64,000 bases of DNA from Polyangiaceae bacterium (GCA_013214025.1 JABSRN010000003.1:124001-188000); one strand, 5' to 3'. Shown: positions 18,111 through 27,381, counted from the stretch's first letter. The notes: generated from the letters alone by a model not told the origin. A program made the numbers and translations.

Positions 18111-20388
18111 GGCGATTCGGTTTCTTGGGGAGCGACGGGCGAGTGCCCGGGGCTGCGTTGTCGCCCGGGGCTGCGTTGTCGCCCGGGGCTGCGTTGTCGC
18201 CCGGGGCTGAGCCCCGCCGCTCCCCAGCCCAAGCCACCGAGTAGCCAGCCTCCCAGCATCGGGGCTCCGAGCCCAGCCCCGGGCGACAACGCAGCCCCGG
18301 GCGACAACGCAGCCCCGGGCGACAACGCAGCCCCGGGCGACAACGCAGCCCCGGGCGACAACGCAGCCCCGGGCGACAACGCAGCCCCGGGCGACAACGC
18401 AGCCCCGGCGATGGGTTTGTCGTCGGGGCAGCGGGCGCGGGGGCCAGCGGCGCCGGCACGACGGGCATGGGGTTCAGGCCTGAATTGGCAGGCTGTGGTT
18501 TTGGGTTTTCCATCGGTTTGAATGGAGCGGAGGGCTTTTTCCCCGTCGGGTCGGGGGAGCGCGGCGGAGCTGAGTCCCGCGGGCTGGCGGCGTCTGCCGT
18601 GCGGATTGATGCATCGGTATCGTTGAGCATTACCTGAGCGGCTAAGTCGACTGAAATAGGAGCGTGGGTCGGAAGTAGCTCAGCGTCCGGCGCGAGTACG
18701 GGCACCGGCACGGTGGGTTCGACGCCGGGAATTCTGCGCAAACGAACGATCAGCTTCGAGGTGGAGCCGTCGACCTTTACTTTGCGCGAGTGGAATCCCT
18801 GACGACGTACCTCGAGTATGGCGGTTTGCCCGTCGCGGATTCGTGCGTTGATGGGCATGGTGCCCAGATCCTTGCCGTTCTCAAAAACGTGGGCATCAAT
18901 TGGCGAGAAGACCAGGGCGACTGTGTGGAACTCTTCGCCCCCGGCGTCAGCGGCTGCTGACTCGTGCGCGCCGCCGCGCCCTCCAGGTACGACGCTGAGT
19001 AGCCACCAACTGATGGAGAGTAGGCAGGCACCGATTACGTAGGTCTGCCAGCGTTGGTTCAGCGGGCGTCGAGCGCGCGCTCGTTGGATGAACGGCGCGT
19101 ACTCTTCGACTGCATCCCGAGCGAGCATGTCGCCGACAGCCTTCGGTAGGCCGCCGCTGGCGCAGAGGTTGAGATCGTCGGCTAGCGCGTCCATCGACGG
19201 GTATCGAAGGGGAGGCTCTTTGGACAGGCATTTCAGAATGATCGCCTCGATTTCGGGACGAATCTCTACAGGTGGTTCGAGTCCGCTGGGAGCGATCGGC
19301 GGCACGTACATGTGCTGGGTCAGAATGCCGAGGGGGTTCTCGCCGTCGAAGGGGACCTGGCCAGTCGCCATCTCGTAGAGGATCACGCCGAGCGCATAGA
19401 CGTCGGTGCGAGCGTCGATGTCCGAGCCCGAGCCTTGCTCGGGAGACATATAGTGTGGCGTGCCAAAAATCTTTCCGGCTCGGGTGAGCTTGTTCTGTGC
19501 GCCGGCGACTTTGGCGATTCCAAAGTCTAGTATCTTCAAGAAGTCAGCCTGTCCGTCTCGCTCGGTTAGGAACAAGTTGTCGGGTTTCAAATCGCGGTGA
19601 ACGATGCCGGCCTTGTGAGCGGCCCCCAGACCTTCCGTGATTTGAATGCCCAGCTGGATCAGCTCAGCTTCTGGCAGCGCGGACCCCTTCATGCGCGCGC
19701 TCAACGGCTCGCCCACCAGAAACTCCATCACCAGGTAGGTGGCGCCGTCTGGCAACTCGCCAAAATCCGTAATGTCTACGATGCGGCTATTGCCGATCGA
19801 AGAGGCCGCCTTGGCTTCGATGAGAAAGCGCTCGGTGGCCTCGGTGTCTCCAGCTAAATCGTGCCGCAGAATTTTCATCGCCACGATCTTGTCGATCACG
19901 CGATGCTGGCACTTGTACACAACGCCCATGCCGCCCTGAGCGATCACGGATTTGATGTGGTAGCGGCCGTCCACAATGTAGCCGACGTATCGCGCCGGAT
20001 CGGGCAGATCTTCGTCGCGTTCGTACTTGTCGGGATCGTCGGAGGCGCTCAGCGCTGTTTCGCGGATCGAGCTGGATTCCCAAGTGACCTTGCGCAGGCT
20101 GCCGGCTTTTTCGTCGGTCGGGCGCACGTCCAGTTCGGTCGGGGCTCGCGGTGTTTCGGTGCCCGCTCCTTCCCGCAATGTCGAGTGCGCTTCGACTTCG
20201 GTGGCGGCGACATCCTCCGTATCGATGCCGGTAACACTGGCGAGGCCGTCAGCGCTGTCGAGAACGTCAGCTGTGATCGCGGGCGCAGCCGAGCTTGTCC
20301 GCTCGGCCGCTTCCGTCGAGTCCTCACCGGTATTCTCCGAGGAGGGGGACTCCTCCAGATCCGGCTCTTTTCCATCGTGCTCGCTCAT
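18070..20388 (-). CDS. transmembrane Ser/Thr protein kinase with PEGA-like and repeat tail (tail probably frameshifted)
   Basis: 772 residues from ATG 20386-20388. Kinase domain about 140-405 with GQGGMGVVY-type loop (AQGGMGVVY), catalytic lysine in AMKIL, HRDLKPDN, DFG and SPEQ, so it should be active. A membrane helix lies near 447-467, then a PEGA-like beta domain (VFSPIDAHVFENGKDLG). The C-terminal tail is Pro/Ala-rich up to about 18410. There one base is missing from the first 18-bp repeat; with it the repeats would read PGAALS and the protein would end at 18107 in VAPQETESP. As sequenced it reads arginine/cysteine-rich GLRCRP repeats and runs into the neighbouring gene. Confidence 0.88.
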   Translation of the reverse strand: MSEHDGKEPDLEESPSSENTGEDSTEAAERTSSAAPAITADVLDSADGLASVTGIDTEDVAATEVEAHSTLREGAGTETPRAPTELDVRPTDEKAGSLRKVTWESSSIRETALSASDDPDKYERDEDLPDPARYVGYIVDGRYHIKSVIAQGGMGVVYKCQHRVIDKIVAMKILRHDLAGDTEATERFLIEAKAASSIGNSRIVDITDFGELPDGATYLVMEFLVGEPLSARMKGSALPEAELIQLGIQITEGLGAAHKAGIVHRDLKPDNLFLTERDGQADFLKILDFGIAKVAGAQNKLTRAGKIFGTPHYMSPEQGSGSDIDARTDVYALGVILYEMATGQVPFDGENPLGILTQHMYVPPIAPSGLEPPVEIRPEIEAIILKCLSKEPPLRYPSMDALADDLNLCASGGLPKAVGDMLARDAVEEYAPFIQRARARRPLNQRWQTYVIGACLLSISWWLLSVVPGGRGGAHESAAADAGGEEFHTVALVFSPIDAHVFENGKDLGTMPINARIRDGQTAILEVRRQGFHSRKVKVDGSTSKLIVRLRRIPGVEPTVPVPVLAPDAELLPTHAPISVDLAAQVMLNDTDASIRTADAASPRDSAPPRSPDPTGKKPSAPFKPMENPKPQPANSGLNPMPVVPAPLAPAPAAPTTNPSPGLRCRPGLRCRPGLRCRPGLRCRPGLRCRPGLRCRPGLRCRPGLGSEPRCWEAGYSVAWAGERRGSAPGDNAAPGDNAAPGDNAAPGTRPSLPKKPNRPRLLRPRDAWPPA
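18145..18408. repeat. 18-bp repeat array with perfect 64-bp inverted arms
   Basis: Left block: three copies plus ten bases of an 18-bp unit (18145-18208). Right block: the same unit in reverse orientation, six full copies plus partial ends (18275-18408). The left block is the exact reverse complement of 18275-18338, separated by 66 bases. The array codes for the kinase tail in both orientations. It is not CRISPR: there are no spacers. Confidence 0.93.
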
Positions 20389-20475
20389 GCAGCCCTGGCT
20401 GTGTACCAACTGTTGGGATCGGGGTCGACCCGCTCATTGCGTCGGTTTTTGTCACTTTTTTGGGAATATTTCGGC

Positions 20476-21351
20476 CTAGGACTGACAGTGCGGGCAAAAA
20501 TGAGAACTTCGCTGGCCGATGACCAGGCGTTTGATGGTCTCTGAGCAGCTGCAGCAAGGCTCACCCGTACGGGCATACACTCGACGCTCGTCCTGGAACT
20601 TGCCGTCTTCCCCGTCCGGATTGACGAAATCACTGATGCTACTGCCGCCGGTTTCGATAGATCGCAGCAAGATGCGCTGAAGCGCGGCGATCAGCCGTCC
20701 GCACTCTTTGCGCGTTACCCGAGGTGCCCGGCGAGTCGGTCGCACCCCAGCTGCGAAAAGTGCTTCGTCGGCGTAAATGTTTCCGACACCAGCCAAAACT
20801 GACTGGTCGAGCAGCACATTCTTGATGGCCGTTTTCCGTGACTTGCAGGCGCGAAACAGCGCTTCAGGATCCGCTTTCAGGGCGTCGGTGCCGAGCTTCG
20901 CAATCCGCGGATCGATCTCCCCGGTGCCCAGCAACTTGACCTTGCCGAACTTTCGCACATCGCGGAACAACATGTGGGGGCGGTCGTCATCAAAGTACAT
21001 TTGAAAGTGAGTGTGTTTGTCCGTTACAAAGGTGGGCTGAGCCTCCGGGGAAAGTGCTACGTGGGCGGTGGATTGCAGCAGTCGCAAGCTGCTGGCCCCG
21101 CTCATGAACAGTTGCCCTGTCATTCCTAGGTGAAGCAGCAACGTGTTGCCGCTGTCGAACTCCAAGCTAAGGTATTTGCCCTTGCGGACTAGCCCTCTGA
21201 CGGTTTGTCCCCGCAGGCGTCGTTTCAATGTCCCAGGTGACGTGAGAAAAAAGTAGCTGGGTTCTGTTGTGACGATTCGACGAATGGTCCGTCCGGTCAA
21301 TTGGGGTTCGAGCTTCCGGCGGACGACTTCAACTTCCGGCAGTTCGGGCAT
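20476..21351 (-). CDS. mutM: formamidopyrimidine-DNA glycosylase
   Basis: 291 residues, slightly longer than usual. The N-terminus PELPEVEVVRRKLEPQL supplies the catalytic Pro2 and Glu3 after Met removal; VRKGKYL holds the conserved lysine; the H2TH region includes LLDQSVLAGVGNIYADEALF; the C-terminal zinc finger is CCSCSETI...FCPHC. It removes oxidised purines such as 8-oxoguanine from DNA. All catalytic elements are intact, unlike the uvrA copy in this window. Confidence 0.96.
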   Translation of the reverse strand: MPELPEVEVVRRKLEPQLTGRTIRRIVTTEPSYFFLTSPGTLKRRLRGQTVRGLVRKGKYLSLEFDSGNTLLLHLGMTGQLFMSGASSLRLLQSTAHVALSPEAQPTFVTDKHTHFQMYFDDDRPHMLFRDVRKFGKVKLLGTGEIDPRIAKLGTDALKADPEALFRACKSRKTAIKNVLLDQSVLAGVGNIYADEALFAAGVRPTRRAPRVTRKECGRLIAALQRILLRSIETGGSSISDFVNPDGEDGKFQDERRVYARTGEPCCSCSETIKRLVIGQRSSHFCPHCQS

Positions 21352-21360
21352 AGCCGCCGG

Positions 21361-21369
21361 AAGCTAGCA
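21361..21369 (-). promoter_or_regulatory. extended -10 box TGCTAGCTT before mutM
   Basis: On the minus strand the box ends nine bases before the ATG at 21351; transcription would start at or within two bases of the start codon. No ribosome site is present. Confidence 0.5.
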
Positions 21370-21383
21370 CGGCTCTGACAAAC

Positions 21384-22457
21384 TCACGGCTCGCGACGAG
21401 TGATGTAGAAAAAGTCGCGGTAGGAGGGGCGTTTGACATAGCCCCGGTCGTGATACTCGAGCTCGGGCACCAGCGTTTGGCTGACTTTTAGCTGCCCGTT
21501 CTCATCCGGGGAAAAGTACAGGAAACGAGTGTAGGACCAGTTGATGTCGAGCTCAGCGGCCTGAGTCGCGCCAGCGGAGGCCATGGCGAGGGCGAGGGCC
21601 TTCGGATCGATCCAGTCTCCCAGCGCGAAAAAGAGCGTCCTTCCGTCACCGTTTGTGCCGAGAGCGGTCCGACGAATTTCAGGCTCCTTCTTGATTGACC
21701 GGCCCCACTTGCGACTGCGGGTCTTGTGCCCGAGATCTGGGTGAGGTGTGCCGTCGGCAATCAAGCACGGGGGCGTCTGTCGCCAGGAGGTCAGCTCGGC
21801 TTCATGAGTAGCGAAGCGCTCCCAAGGTCCGACTTTGACCGTTCCTGTATTATCCAGCACGACGGTGCACATGCCGGCACGGGGGCCGACGAAGCTCTGG
21901 GTCCCGAGTCGCATGCCGAAGCGACCGTGCTTGGCCTGAAAGCCTCCGTTGAACACGGCGAGCAACGCTCCGAGATCTATCGTCGGGATCAATCCCGGGC
22001 GCTGGGCTTTGTCTACTTTGTCACTGGTGGGTTCGTGAGTCCCGGCAACCAGGGTGGTACGCACCCGGGCCATGTCGATAGCGACGATGACGGCGTATAC
22101 CCACTTCTTGTAGCTGTTGGGGTGGACGAGGCTCTTGAGCAGGTACGGGGCATCTTTGTCTTGTTCGATCTCGCTGATGGCCGTCCATTGCCCATCGCCG
22201 GCTTTGCCCGTTTTCTCGAAAGGGGGCTTGAACTCGGCTACGGACCAGGCCGGCAGCGCGGGGGCTGGGGCGGCGGGCTCTGGGGAGGGAGGCCCGGCAT
22301 CGGGCGAAACCGCTTCGGCGAGGGTCGTGGACGGCGCGGGCGGTACGCTCGGTGGGGCTGTTTCGGAGGGCTTCGGCTGGCAACGCGGCAACAGACACCC
22401 GAACAGGCCGACGATTGCCAGTAGGCAGGGGTCTTGCCATCGCCAGGGAGTCATCAA
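21384..22457 (-). CDS. putative lipoprotein with phosphodiester glycosidase (NAGPA-like) domain
   Basis: 357 residues. A hydrophobic signal (LLAIVGLFGCLLPRC) has two possible lipidation cysteines, followed by a Pro/Ala linker. From about 115 to the end the sequence matches the phosphodiester glycosidase / DUF2233 family: AVFNGGFQAKHGRFGM, RRTALGTNGDGRTLFFA and the conserved aspartate in AAELDINWS. Family members hydrolyse phosphodiester-linked sugars, as in the human mannose-6-phosphate uncovering enzyme or in bacterial wall polymers. The substrate here is unknown. It lies 32 bases upstream of nothing else on its strand except mutM. Confidence 0.8.
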   Translation of the reverse strand: MMTPWRWQDPCLLAIVGLFGCLLPRCQPKPSETAPPSVPPAPSTTLAEAVSPDAGPPSPEPAAPAPALPAWSVAEFKPPFEKTGKAGDGQWTAISEIEQDKDAPYLLKSLVHPNSYKKWVYAVIVAIDMARVRTTLVAGTHEPTSDKVDKAQRPGLIPTIDLGALLAVFNGGFQAKHGRFGMRLGTQSFVGPRAGMCTVVLDNTGTVKVGPWERFATHEAELTSWRQTPPCLIADGTPHPDLGHKTRSRKWGRSIKKEPEIRRTALGTNGDGRTLFFALGDWIDPKALALAMASAGATQAAELDINWSYTRFLYFSPDENGQLKVSQTLVPELEYHDRGYVKRPSYRDFFYITRREP

Positions 22458-22609
22458 AGTTACCGGGGGGATTCTAGGCCTCCGACGCTCGAAAGTACGA
22501 ATTTCCGAGGGTCAGATCGGGCCCAAGTGCGTGATTTGTGCCGTGTCTTCGGGGATGCAGGAGCGGGCCGGTTGAGTAGTGCCCGAAACTAGGGCAGGAG
22601 TACCGGCGC

Positions 22610-22993
22610 ATGGACAGTTTAGTAACTCGCGGAGTCAAAATTTCGGTCGTTTCCCAATACTCGCCTGAACATTCGGATCCGCAACATCGTCAGTGGTTTT
22701 TCATCTACACGATCACTATCAACAACGAGAGTGAGGAAACCGTTCAGCTCATCAGTCGCCATTGGAAAATAATGGACGCCGAGGGCAGGCACGAAGAGGT
22801 TCGTGGCTCCGGAGTGGTGGGGGAACAGCCTGTTCTCGATCCCGGCGAGTCTTTCGAATATTCATCCGGTTGTCCGTTGCCGACGCCGTTCGGCTCGATG
22901 GACGGCACCTATTCGATGGTGGACGAAGCGGGAACCAGTTTTGACGTCACAATTCCTCCCTTCGCGCTACGAAATCCAGAAAACTTGCAGTGA
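22610..22993 (+). CDS. apaG: ApaG family protein
   Basis: 127 residues, full length for ApaG. The fold-defining parts are GVKISVVSQYSPEHS, FIYTITINNESEETVQLISRHWKI, GEQPVLDPGESFEYSSG and FGSMDGTYSM. ApaG is a small immunoglobulin-like protein linked genetically to divalent cation efflux and Ap4A metabolism in enterobacteria; its molecular role is unclear. A ggag ribosome site lies about 11 bases before the ATG. It stands alone here. Confidence 0.95.
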   Translation: MDSLVTRGVKISVVSQYSPEHSDPQHRQWFFIYTITINNESEETVQLISRHWKIMDAEGRHEEVRGSGVVGEQPVLDPGESFEYSSGCPLPTPFGSMDGTYSMVDEAGTSFDVTIPPFALRNPENLQ

Positions 22994-23050
22994 ATCGGGT
23001 GAGATAATGGGACGGGCGGGCGTAGTACGGGAAGGACCGAGATAATCATT

Positions 23051-23878
23051 ATGAAAAACCGTGCATTCGTTCTTTGCGCTTCCCTGGCTTCCTTACTCTC
23101 CGCCCCGGCTCTAGCGGATGATGGCAGCCCGGCTGCGCCTGGCAGTACGCCTCCGGACACGAGCACTTTCGCCGAGCCCGTCGAATCTACGACGGCCGAA
23201 CCAGCGCCAGTTGCGACTTCAGCGAGCCCCGCCAGTACGGATGTGCCCGAAGCCTCTCCCGCTCCTGCCGAGGATGACAGCGTACCCAAGGGGACGGTTC
23301 AGATCAGCGTTCCGGATCTACCGCCGCCGACAGTACGTACGTCTCATGTGCACGACGGATTTTACGCTCGCATCAATATGGGTGTCGGCTCCTTGGGGGG
23401 CGAGCTAGATGACAATGACCCTAGCGGTCAGGATCTAAACCTGAGTGGAACGAGCCTATCCCTCGATCTACTCGTGGGCATCTCGCCAGCGGCTGGCGTA
23501 GCGGTAGGGGTTGGCCTGTTCACGGACAATGTCGTTTCTGCCGAGACGGAGTGGGACGGTCAGTACGGAGCCGATCGCAACATGCAACTCCAGATCGTCG
23601 GACTCTTCGTTGATGGTTTTCCGAAACCGCGGCGTGGTTGGCATCTAGGAGGGGCCATCGGAGGAGCTCACCTAGGCATCGAAGGTGACGTTGGCCGGGG
23701 CATGTCGGACGCCATTGGGTTCGGCGGAGCGGTGTGGGGCGGATACGACGCCTGGGTCGCGGACCAATGGAGCGTGGGCGGACTGGTTCGTTTGGCCGGT
23801 AGTGTGACCAGCGATGATGAGGATATCACGGTGTCGACGCGATCCATCACGTTCATGCTGACCGCATTGATGCACTGA
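23051..23878 (+). CDS. secreted protein with outer-membrane beta-barrel-like domain
   Basis: 275 residues. Cleavable signal peptide ending SAPALADD, a linker rich in Ala, Pro, Ser and Thr to about 90, then about 175 residues of alternating, glycine-rich strands (FYARINMGVGSLGGEL, VAVGVGLFTDN, GWHLGGAIGGAHLGIEG) resembling an OmpA/OprF-type eight-stranded barrel. A gaagga ribosome site precedes the ATG. No specific family recognised; probably an outer-membrane protein. Confidence 0.75.
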   Translation: MKNRAFVLCASLASLLSAPALADDGSPAAPGSTPPDTSTFAEPVESTTAEPAPVATSASPASTDVPEASPAPAEDDSVPKGTVQISVPDLPPPTVRTSHVHDGFYARINMGVGSLGGELDDNDPSGQDLNLSGTSLSLDLLVGISPAAGVAVGVGLFTDNVVSAETEWDGQYGADRNMQLQIVGLFVDGFPKPRRGWHLGGAIGGAHLGIEGDVGRGMSDAIGFGGAVWGGYDAWVADQWSVGGLVRLAGSVTSDDEDITVSTRSITFMLTALMH

Positions 23879-23911
23879 CCGCAACCCTGAGGCGCCGCCC
23901 GGAAGGGATAG

Positions 23912-24886
23912 CTAGCGACTCGGAGGCCGCTGGGATGGCGAAAGCGCGCTGATGGCGACGCAAACGTTTCGGCCGCGAGCCTTGGCCTCGTAGAGCGCAA
24001 GGTCGGCGGCTCCGATGACCGCGGCGGCGTCGGAGAACACGACATCGGAGGTCATGGTGGCAATGCCCAGGCTCGCGGTGACCTTCAGCTCCTGACCCTC
24101 CCAGGGGATGCGGAGCTTTTCGATGGCCGTTCGAATTCGTTCTCCCAGGACGTCGGCATTGGACGGACTGATTCCGCGGGCGATCACCGCAAACTCTTCG
24201 CCACCATATCGAGCGAAGGTGTCTTCCGTGCGCACAGTGGTGTCCACAATCGCGGCGACGTGTTTGAGCACCTCATCACCCGCTAGGTGGCCGTGTTCGT
24301 CGTTGAAGCTCTTGAAGCGATCGATGTCGAGCATCATCAAAGTGAGCGCGCTACCGTGACGGGTGGAAAATGCCAGCTCGCTGTCCAGGCGGTCATCGAA
24401 GACCCCTCGGTTGTAAGCACCGGTGAGCCTGTCGCGAATGGCGGACTCGTAGAGCCGAATTGTAGCCTCTTGTTCCATCGAGTCCTGAACGAGGAACTTC
24501 ACAATGGAGCGCCGTCCGAGACCGATCCGTTGCCCATCGGCGATGACTGTCGGGACCGATATTTTCTCGCTTCCGATGAAGGTCCCGTTCGTGCTCTGGT
24601 TGTCGGCGACGTAGTATTGATTCAGGTGGGAGTAGATGACCGCGTGCACGCGCGACAGATTCGGATCATCAATGCGCACGTCGGCTTCTTCGGCTCGACC
24701 GATTGTGTTCCGATCGCCCTCCAGCTTGATCACTTGTCCCTGGGAGGGCCCGGCCAGCACCGTTAGCAGGCAGTTGTTTTTTTGATGGGCTGACGGCGGC
24801 GGAATTGAATATCCCGCCGCGTCCTCCACGATGGTTTCAAGGGGAGGCCGGTAGGACACGGATTTGCGGTCTGGCGGCATAGTCAT
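23912..24886 (-). CDS. FHA-GGDEF diguanylate cyclase
   Basis: 324 residues from ATG 24884-24886; longer frames upstream would run into the next gene. FHA domain about 38-125 (IGRAEEADVRIDDPNLSRVHA... NQSTNGTFI). GGDEF domain about 145-305 with an intact GGEEF active site and an inhibitory I-site RTED five residues before it. It should make cyclic di-GMP and be recruited to phosphothreonine partners by the FHA domain, matching the kinases nearby. It lies 17 bases after the TerB-like gene on the same strand, so the two are probably one operon. Confidence 0.92.
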   Translation of the reverse strand: MTMPPDRKSVSYRPPLETIVEDAAGYSIPPPSAHQKNNCLLTVLAGPSQGQVIKLEGDRNTIGRAEEADVRIDDPNLSRVHAVIYSHLNQYYVADNQSTNGTFIGSEKISVPTVIADGQRIGLGRRSIVKFLVQDSMEQEATIRLYESAIRDRLTGAYNRGVFDDRLDSELAFSTRHGSALTLMMLDIDRFKSFNDEHGHLAGDEVLKHVAAIVDTTVRTEDTFARYGGEEFAVIARGISPSNADVLGERIRTAIEKLRIPWEGQELKVTASLGIATMTSDVVFSDAAAVIGAADLALYEAKARGRNVCVAISALSPSQRPPSR

Positions 24887-24903
24887 GAGTTCGCTTGAGT
24901 GAA

Positions 24904-25368
24904 CTATTCGTCCGGTCCCGGGCGAAGTGACGGCAGCTTTTCCTTCAGTCGGGTGTTCAGCGCGTCGAAGTCGTATTTGTCGGGTCGATGACCGCCCGGT
25001 AGGCAAGCAACGTCGAAGGCGGACGACGCGGCAGCTTCTAGTTTTAGGTCGGGCAATTCCAACACGGCGCCCAGTGCGGTGAGGCTCTCGCTCTCCGCTG
25101 GGTTCACGACGCCGTCGAGCTTAGCGACGAAGACCGCAATGGCGTAGGCAAAGGCCTTCTCCCAGTCAGTCAATTGGCTCGGATCGAAGTCGTCCAACTT
25201 TACACCGGCTTGTACCGCGGTCTCCAGTGCCTCGAAGTCTTGCCCTTCGATGCCAGATTCTCGCGCGGCGCGGAGTAGTCCTACGCTCTCGCCGTTGCTC
25301 AGGCGTCCATCGGCCCAAGCAACGGACGCCACGGCGACAAATGCCTGTCTGTGTAGTTTGAGTCCCAT
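24904..25368 (-). CDS. TerB-like tellurite-resistance family protein
   Basis: 154 residues, all-helical, beginning HRQAFVAVASVAWADGRLSNGES, the typical TerB/DjlA core with the acidic WADG loop that binds metal in family members. A second acidic repeat (VFVAKLDGVVNPAES) follows, as expected for the two-fold symmetric fold. TerB domains are associated with stress and membrane-linked metal sensing; no other ter genes are nearby. The start is supported by an extended -10 box six bases upstream. Confidence 0.8.
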   Translation of the reverse strand: MGLKLHRQAFVAVASVAWADGRLSNGESVGLLRAARESGIEGQDFEALETAVQAGVKLDDFDPSQLTDWEKAFAYAIAVFVAKLDGVVNPAESESLTALGAVLELPDLKLEAAASSAFDVACLPGGHRPDKYDFDALNTRLKEKLPSLRPGPDE

Positions 25369-25374
25369 GACGCG

Positions 25375-25383
25375 ACGCTAGCA
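25375..25383 (-). promoter_or_regulatory. extended -10 box TGCTAGCGT, leaderless start predicted
   Basis: On the minus strand the box ends six bases before the ATG at 25368 of the TerB-like gene. No ribosome site lies between. Confidence 0.5.
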
Positions 25384-25470
25384 TTTCTTCGTCGACTACG
25401 GGAATCGTGCGCTAGGGCGGCGATTCGCTGATGTGGGAGCGGTCGGCGTCGGCTTTGGGCGGAACCTGAT

Positions 25471-25893
25471 TTAGCGGAACTTGAATCGCCAACTGACGTC
25501 GGTGTCCGCTTCTGCCTTGGGGAACGACGTGGCCATGACCACGGCGAGCACGCAGCTTTCGAGGTCGGAATTGTGCTCGGTGCGGTCTGTCACCCGAGGC
25601 GCGCTGACCTTGCCCTTTTCACTCACTGTCCAATCAAGGGTTAGGGAGCCAGGGTCCTCGCTGGTCCCGCCGTAGGCGACGCTGTGACAACCGCTCACGG
25701 CTGGGTAGCGAGCCTTGACGGTGTTGACAATTTGATCGCGGCTAAGCCCCTTGGCGAAGACCTCCGGGGCTGCGGCTTGTTCCGCCCGGGCGACTTGTGG
25801 GGCCGGTGCTTTGGCGGGGGCCGGGTTGGAGCAGCCGAACGCTGTCACAGAGAATCCGAGAATGGCGACGACGAGCATATTGTGCGGCCTCAT
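25471..25893 (-). CDS. AgmX/PglI-like lipoprotein
   Basis: 140 residues from ATG 25891-25893. Signal peptide with lipobox VTAFGC, short Ala/Pro linker, then an 80-residue domain: LSRDQIVNTVKARYPAVSGCHSVA... LDWTVSEKGKVSAPRVTDR... LESCVLAVVMATSFPKA. This pattern, with paired cysteines and the xGxV turn, is the AgmX/PglI C-terminal (TonB-C-like) domain of myxobacterial gliding and envelope proteins. TAGGGT ends seven bases upstream of the ATG. It is probably a periplasmic component; partners unknown. Confidence 0.78.
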   Translation of the reverse strand: MRPHNMLVVAILGFSVTAFGCSNPAPAKAPAPQVARAEQAAAPEVFAKGLSRDQIVNTVKARYPAVSGCHSVAYGGTSEDPGSLTLDWTVSEKGKVSAPRVTDRTEHNSDLESCVLAVVMATSFPKAEADTDVSWRFKFR

Positions 25894-26181
25894 GGCGGCT
25901 ACCCTATCGAAGGATCCGTAGTCTGGGAATGTGGGTTTTCTAACGATTATTACGACAATTTTCTGCTCTGGGGCGACGTGTGGGAGGGCGCTCGGGGGCG
26001 ATTTTCGGCGCTCCTGGAAGCTCGAAAACGTGCCGAATGGGTAGAGGCTCAAGCCCCCAAACCTCCGCATCGACGGAGATGAGGCACCAAAAAGTACCCC
26101 GAACCGAACCGATCCGGTGGGGGCTACAGCCCTTCGAATCCTGTTGCGAGCACTCACCCACGGCGCCTATGGTGCCCGGCG

Positions 26182-27381
26182 ATGAAGCTCCATTACGACG
26201 AGGAAACCGAAAAATTCCGCACTGAGCTGCGAGACTGGCTCAGCAAAAATCAGCCGACCAAGGCCGAAATGGACGCGGAACCGCCGAAGAGCTCGGCGCA
26301 CCTTCCGGACTGGGCGAGGGCTTGGCAGCTCCGCTTGTTCAATGCGGGTCTCTTGGTTCCCGGTTGGCCCAAGGAGCTTGGTGGCCGCGACGCGACGCCG
26401 ATTCAGCAACTCATCTACTTTGAGGAGTTTGCTAACATCGGCCCCTGGCGCGCTTACAACATGCAGGGCGTGCAAATTATCACGCCCTCCATTCTCGATT
26501 TCGGCACAGAAGGCCAGAAGGAGCGCTTTGTGCTGCCCTGTTTGCGGGGTGAAATCACCTGGTGTCTAGGCATGAGCGAGCCGGGCGCGGGCAGCGACTT
26601 GGCGGGGCTCTCTACCCGTGCGGATCGGGACGGCGACGATTTCGTCATCAATGGTCAGAAGGTTTGGACTTCGGGCGCTGCAGAAGCAGACTTTTGTTTT
26701 TGCTTCGTCCGCACGGATCAGGACGCCCCCAAGCACAAGGGCATCAGCGTGCTGATCATCGACATGAAGTCCGAAGGCCTAGAAGCGCGTCCCTTGCCCG
26801 AGCTGACCGACCGCCATCACGGCGACTTCAACGAGGTGTTCTTCGACAACGTTCGAGTCCCAGCGAGCAATCTTGTCGGCAAGCTCAACGACGGTTGGCG
26901 CATGGCCGCCGGCTCTCTCGCGCACGAGCGCGGCATGCTTTGGACCGGCCAGTGCGCTCGCATCGAGCGGCGCCTGCGCGAGCTTGTCGAGCTCGGCAAG
27001 ACTCAGAAGGGCCCCGACGGCAAACCCTTGAACGAAAGCAAGAAGTTCAAGGAAGAGCTCGGCGAGTTGTGGACCAGCGGTCAGGCGCTGAAATTCATGG
27101 GCTACCGAGGCTTCAGCAAGTTCGCCCGCGGCGAAGCGTCTCCGGAGCACTCCGTGATGAAGCTGGCCTGCGGCGAGATGGAGCAGAACCTGTTCCTGTG
27201 GGGCGCGGAGGTAACCGGTCCCCGTTCCTTGGACACCCACCACAAGCGGGTGGCTTACGACGCGCCGGCTCCGTGGGCGCGGCAGTATCTGTCCAGCTTC
27301 AGCTACACGATTGCTGGCGGCACATCTGAGATTCAGCGCAATATTATTGCTCAGCGTGTGCTCGGGCTTCCTCGGAAGTAA
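26182..27381 (+). CDS. acyl-CoA dehydrogenase
   Basis: 399 residues, standard length. The FAD- and substrate-binding segments CLGMSEPGAGSDLAGL, INGQKVWTSGA and the C-terminal TIAGGTSEIQRNIIAQRVLGLPRK are intact. It oxidises acyl-CoA at the alpha-beta position and passes electrons to ETF. The ATG is preceded by TATGGT ending eight bases upstream. A second, less similar acyl-CoA dehydrogenase lies at 29213-30343; together with the carboxylase operon this suggests fatty-acid or branched-chain degradation capacity. A large hairpin follows the stop. Confidence 0.95.
   Translation: MKLHYDEETEKFRTELRDWLSKNQPTKAEMDAEPPKSSAHLPDWARAWQLRLFNAGLLVPGWPKELGGRDATPIQQLIYFEEFANIGPWRAYNMQGVQIITPSILDFGTEGQKERFVLPCLRGEITWCLGMSEPGAGSDLAGLSTRADRDGDDFVINGQKVWTSGAAEADFCFCFVRTDQDAPKHKGISVLIIDMKSEGLEARPLPELTDRHHGDFNEVFFDNVRVPASNLVGKLNDGWRMAAGSLAHERGMLWTGQCARIERRLRELVELGKTQKGPDGKPLNESKKFKEELGELWTSGQALKFMGYRGFSKFARGEASPEHSVMKLACGEMEQNLFLWGAEVTGPRSLDTHHKRVAYDAPAPWARQYLSSFSYTIAGGTSEIQRNIIAQRVLGLPRK

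Noticed and set aside
18145-18408. Regular 18-bp repeats that could suggest a CRISPR array
   Set aside because: The units abut without spacers, occur in both orientations, and are part of a coding sequence.
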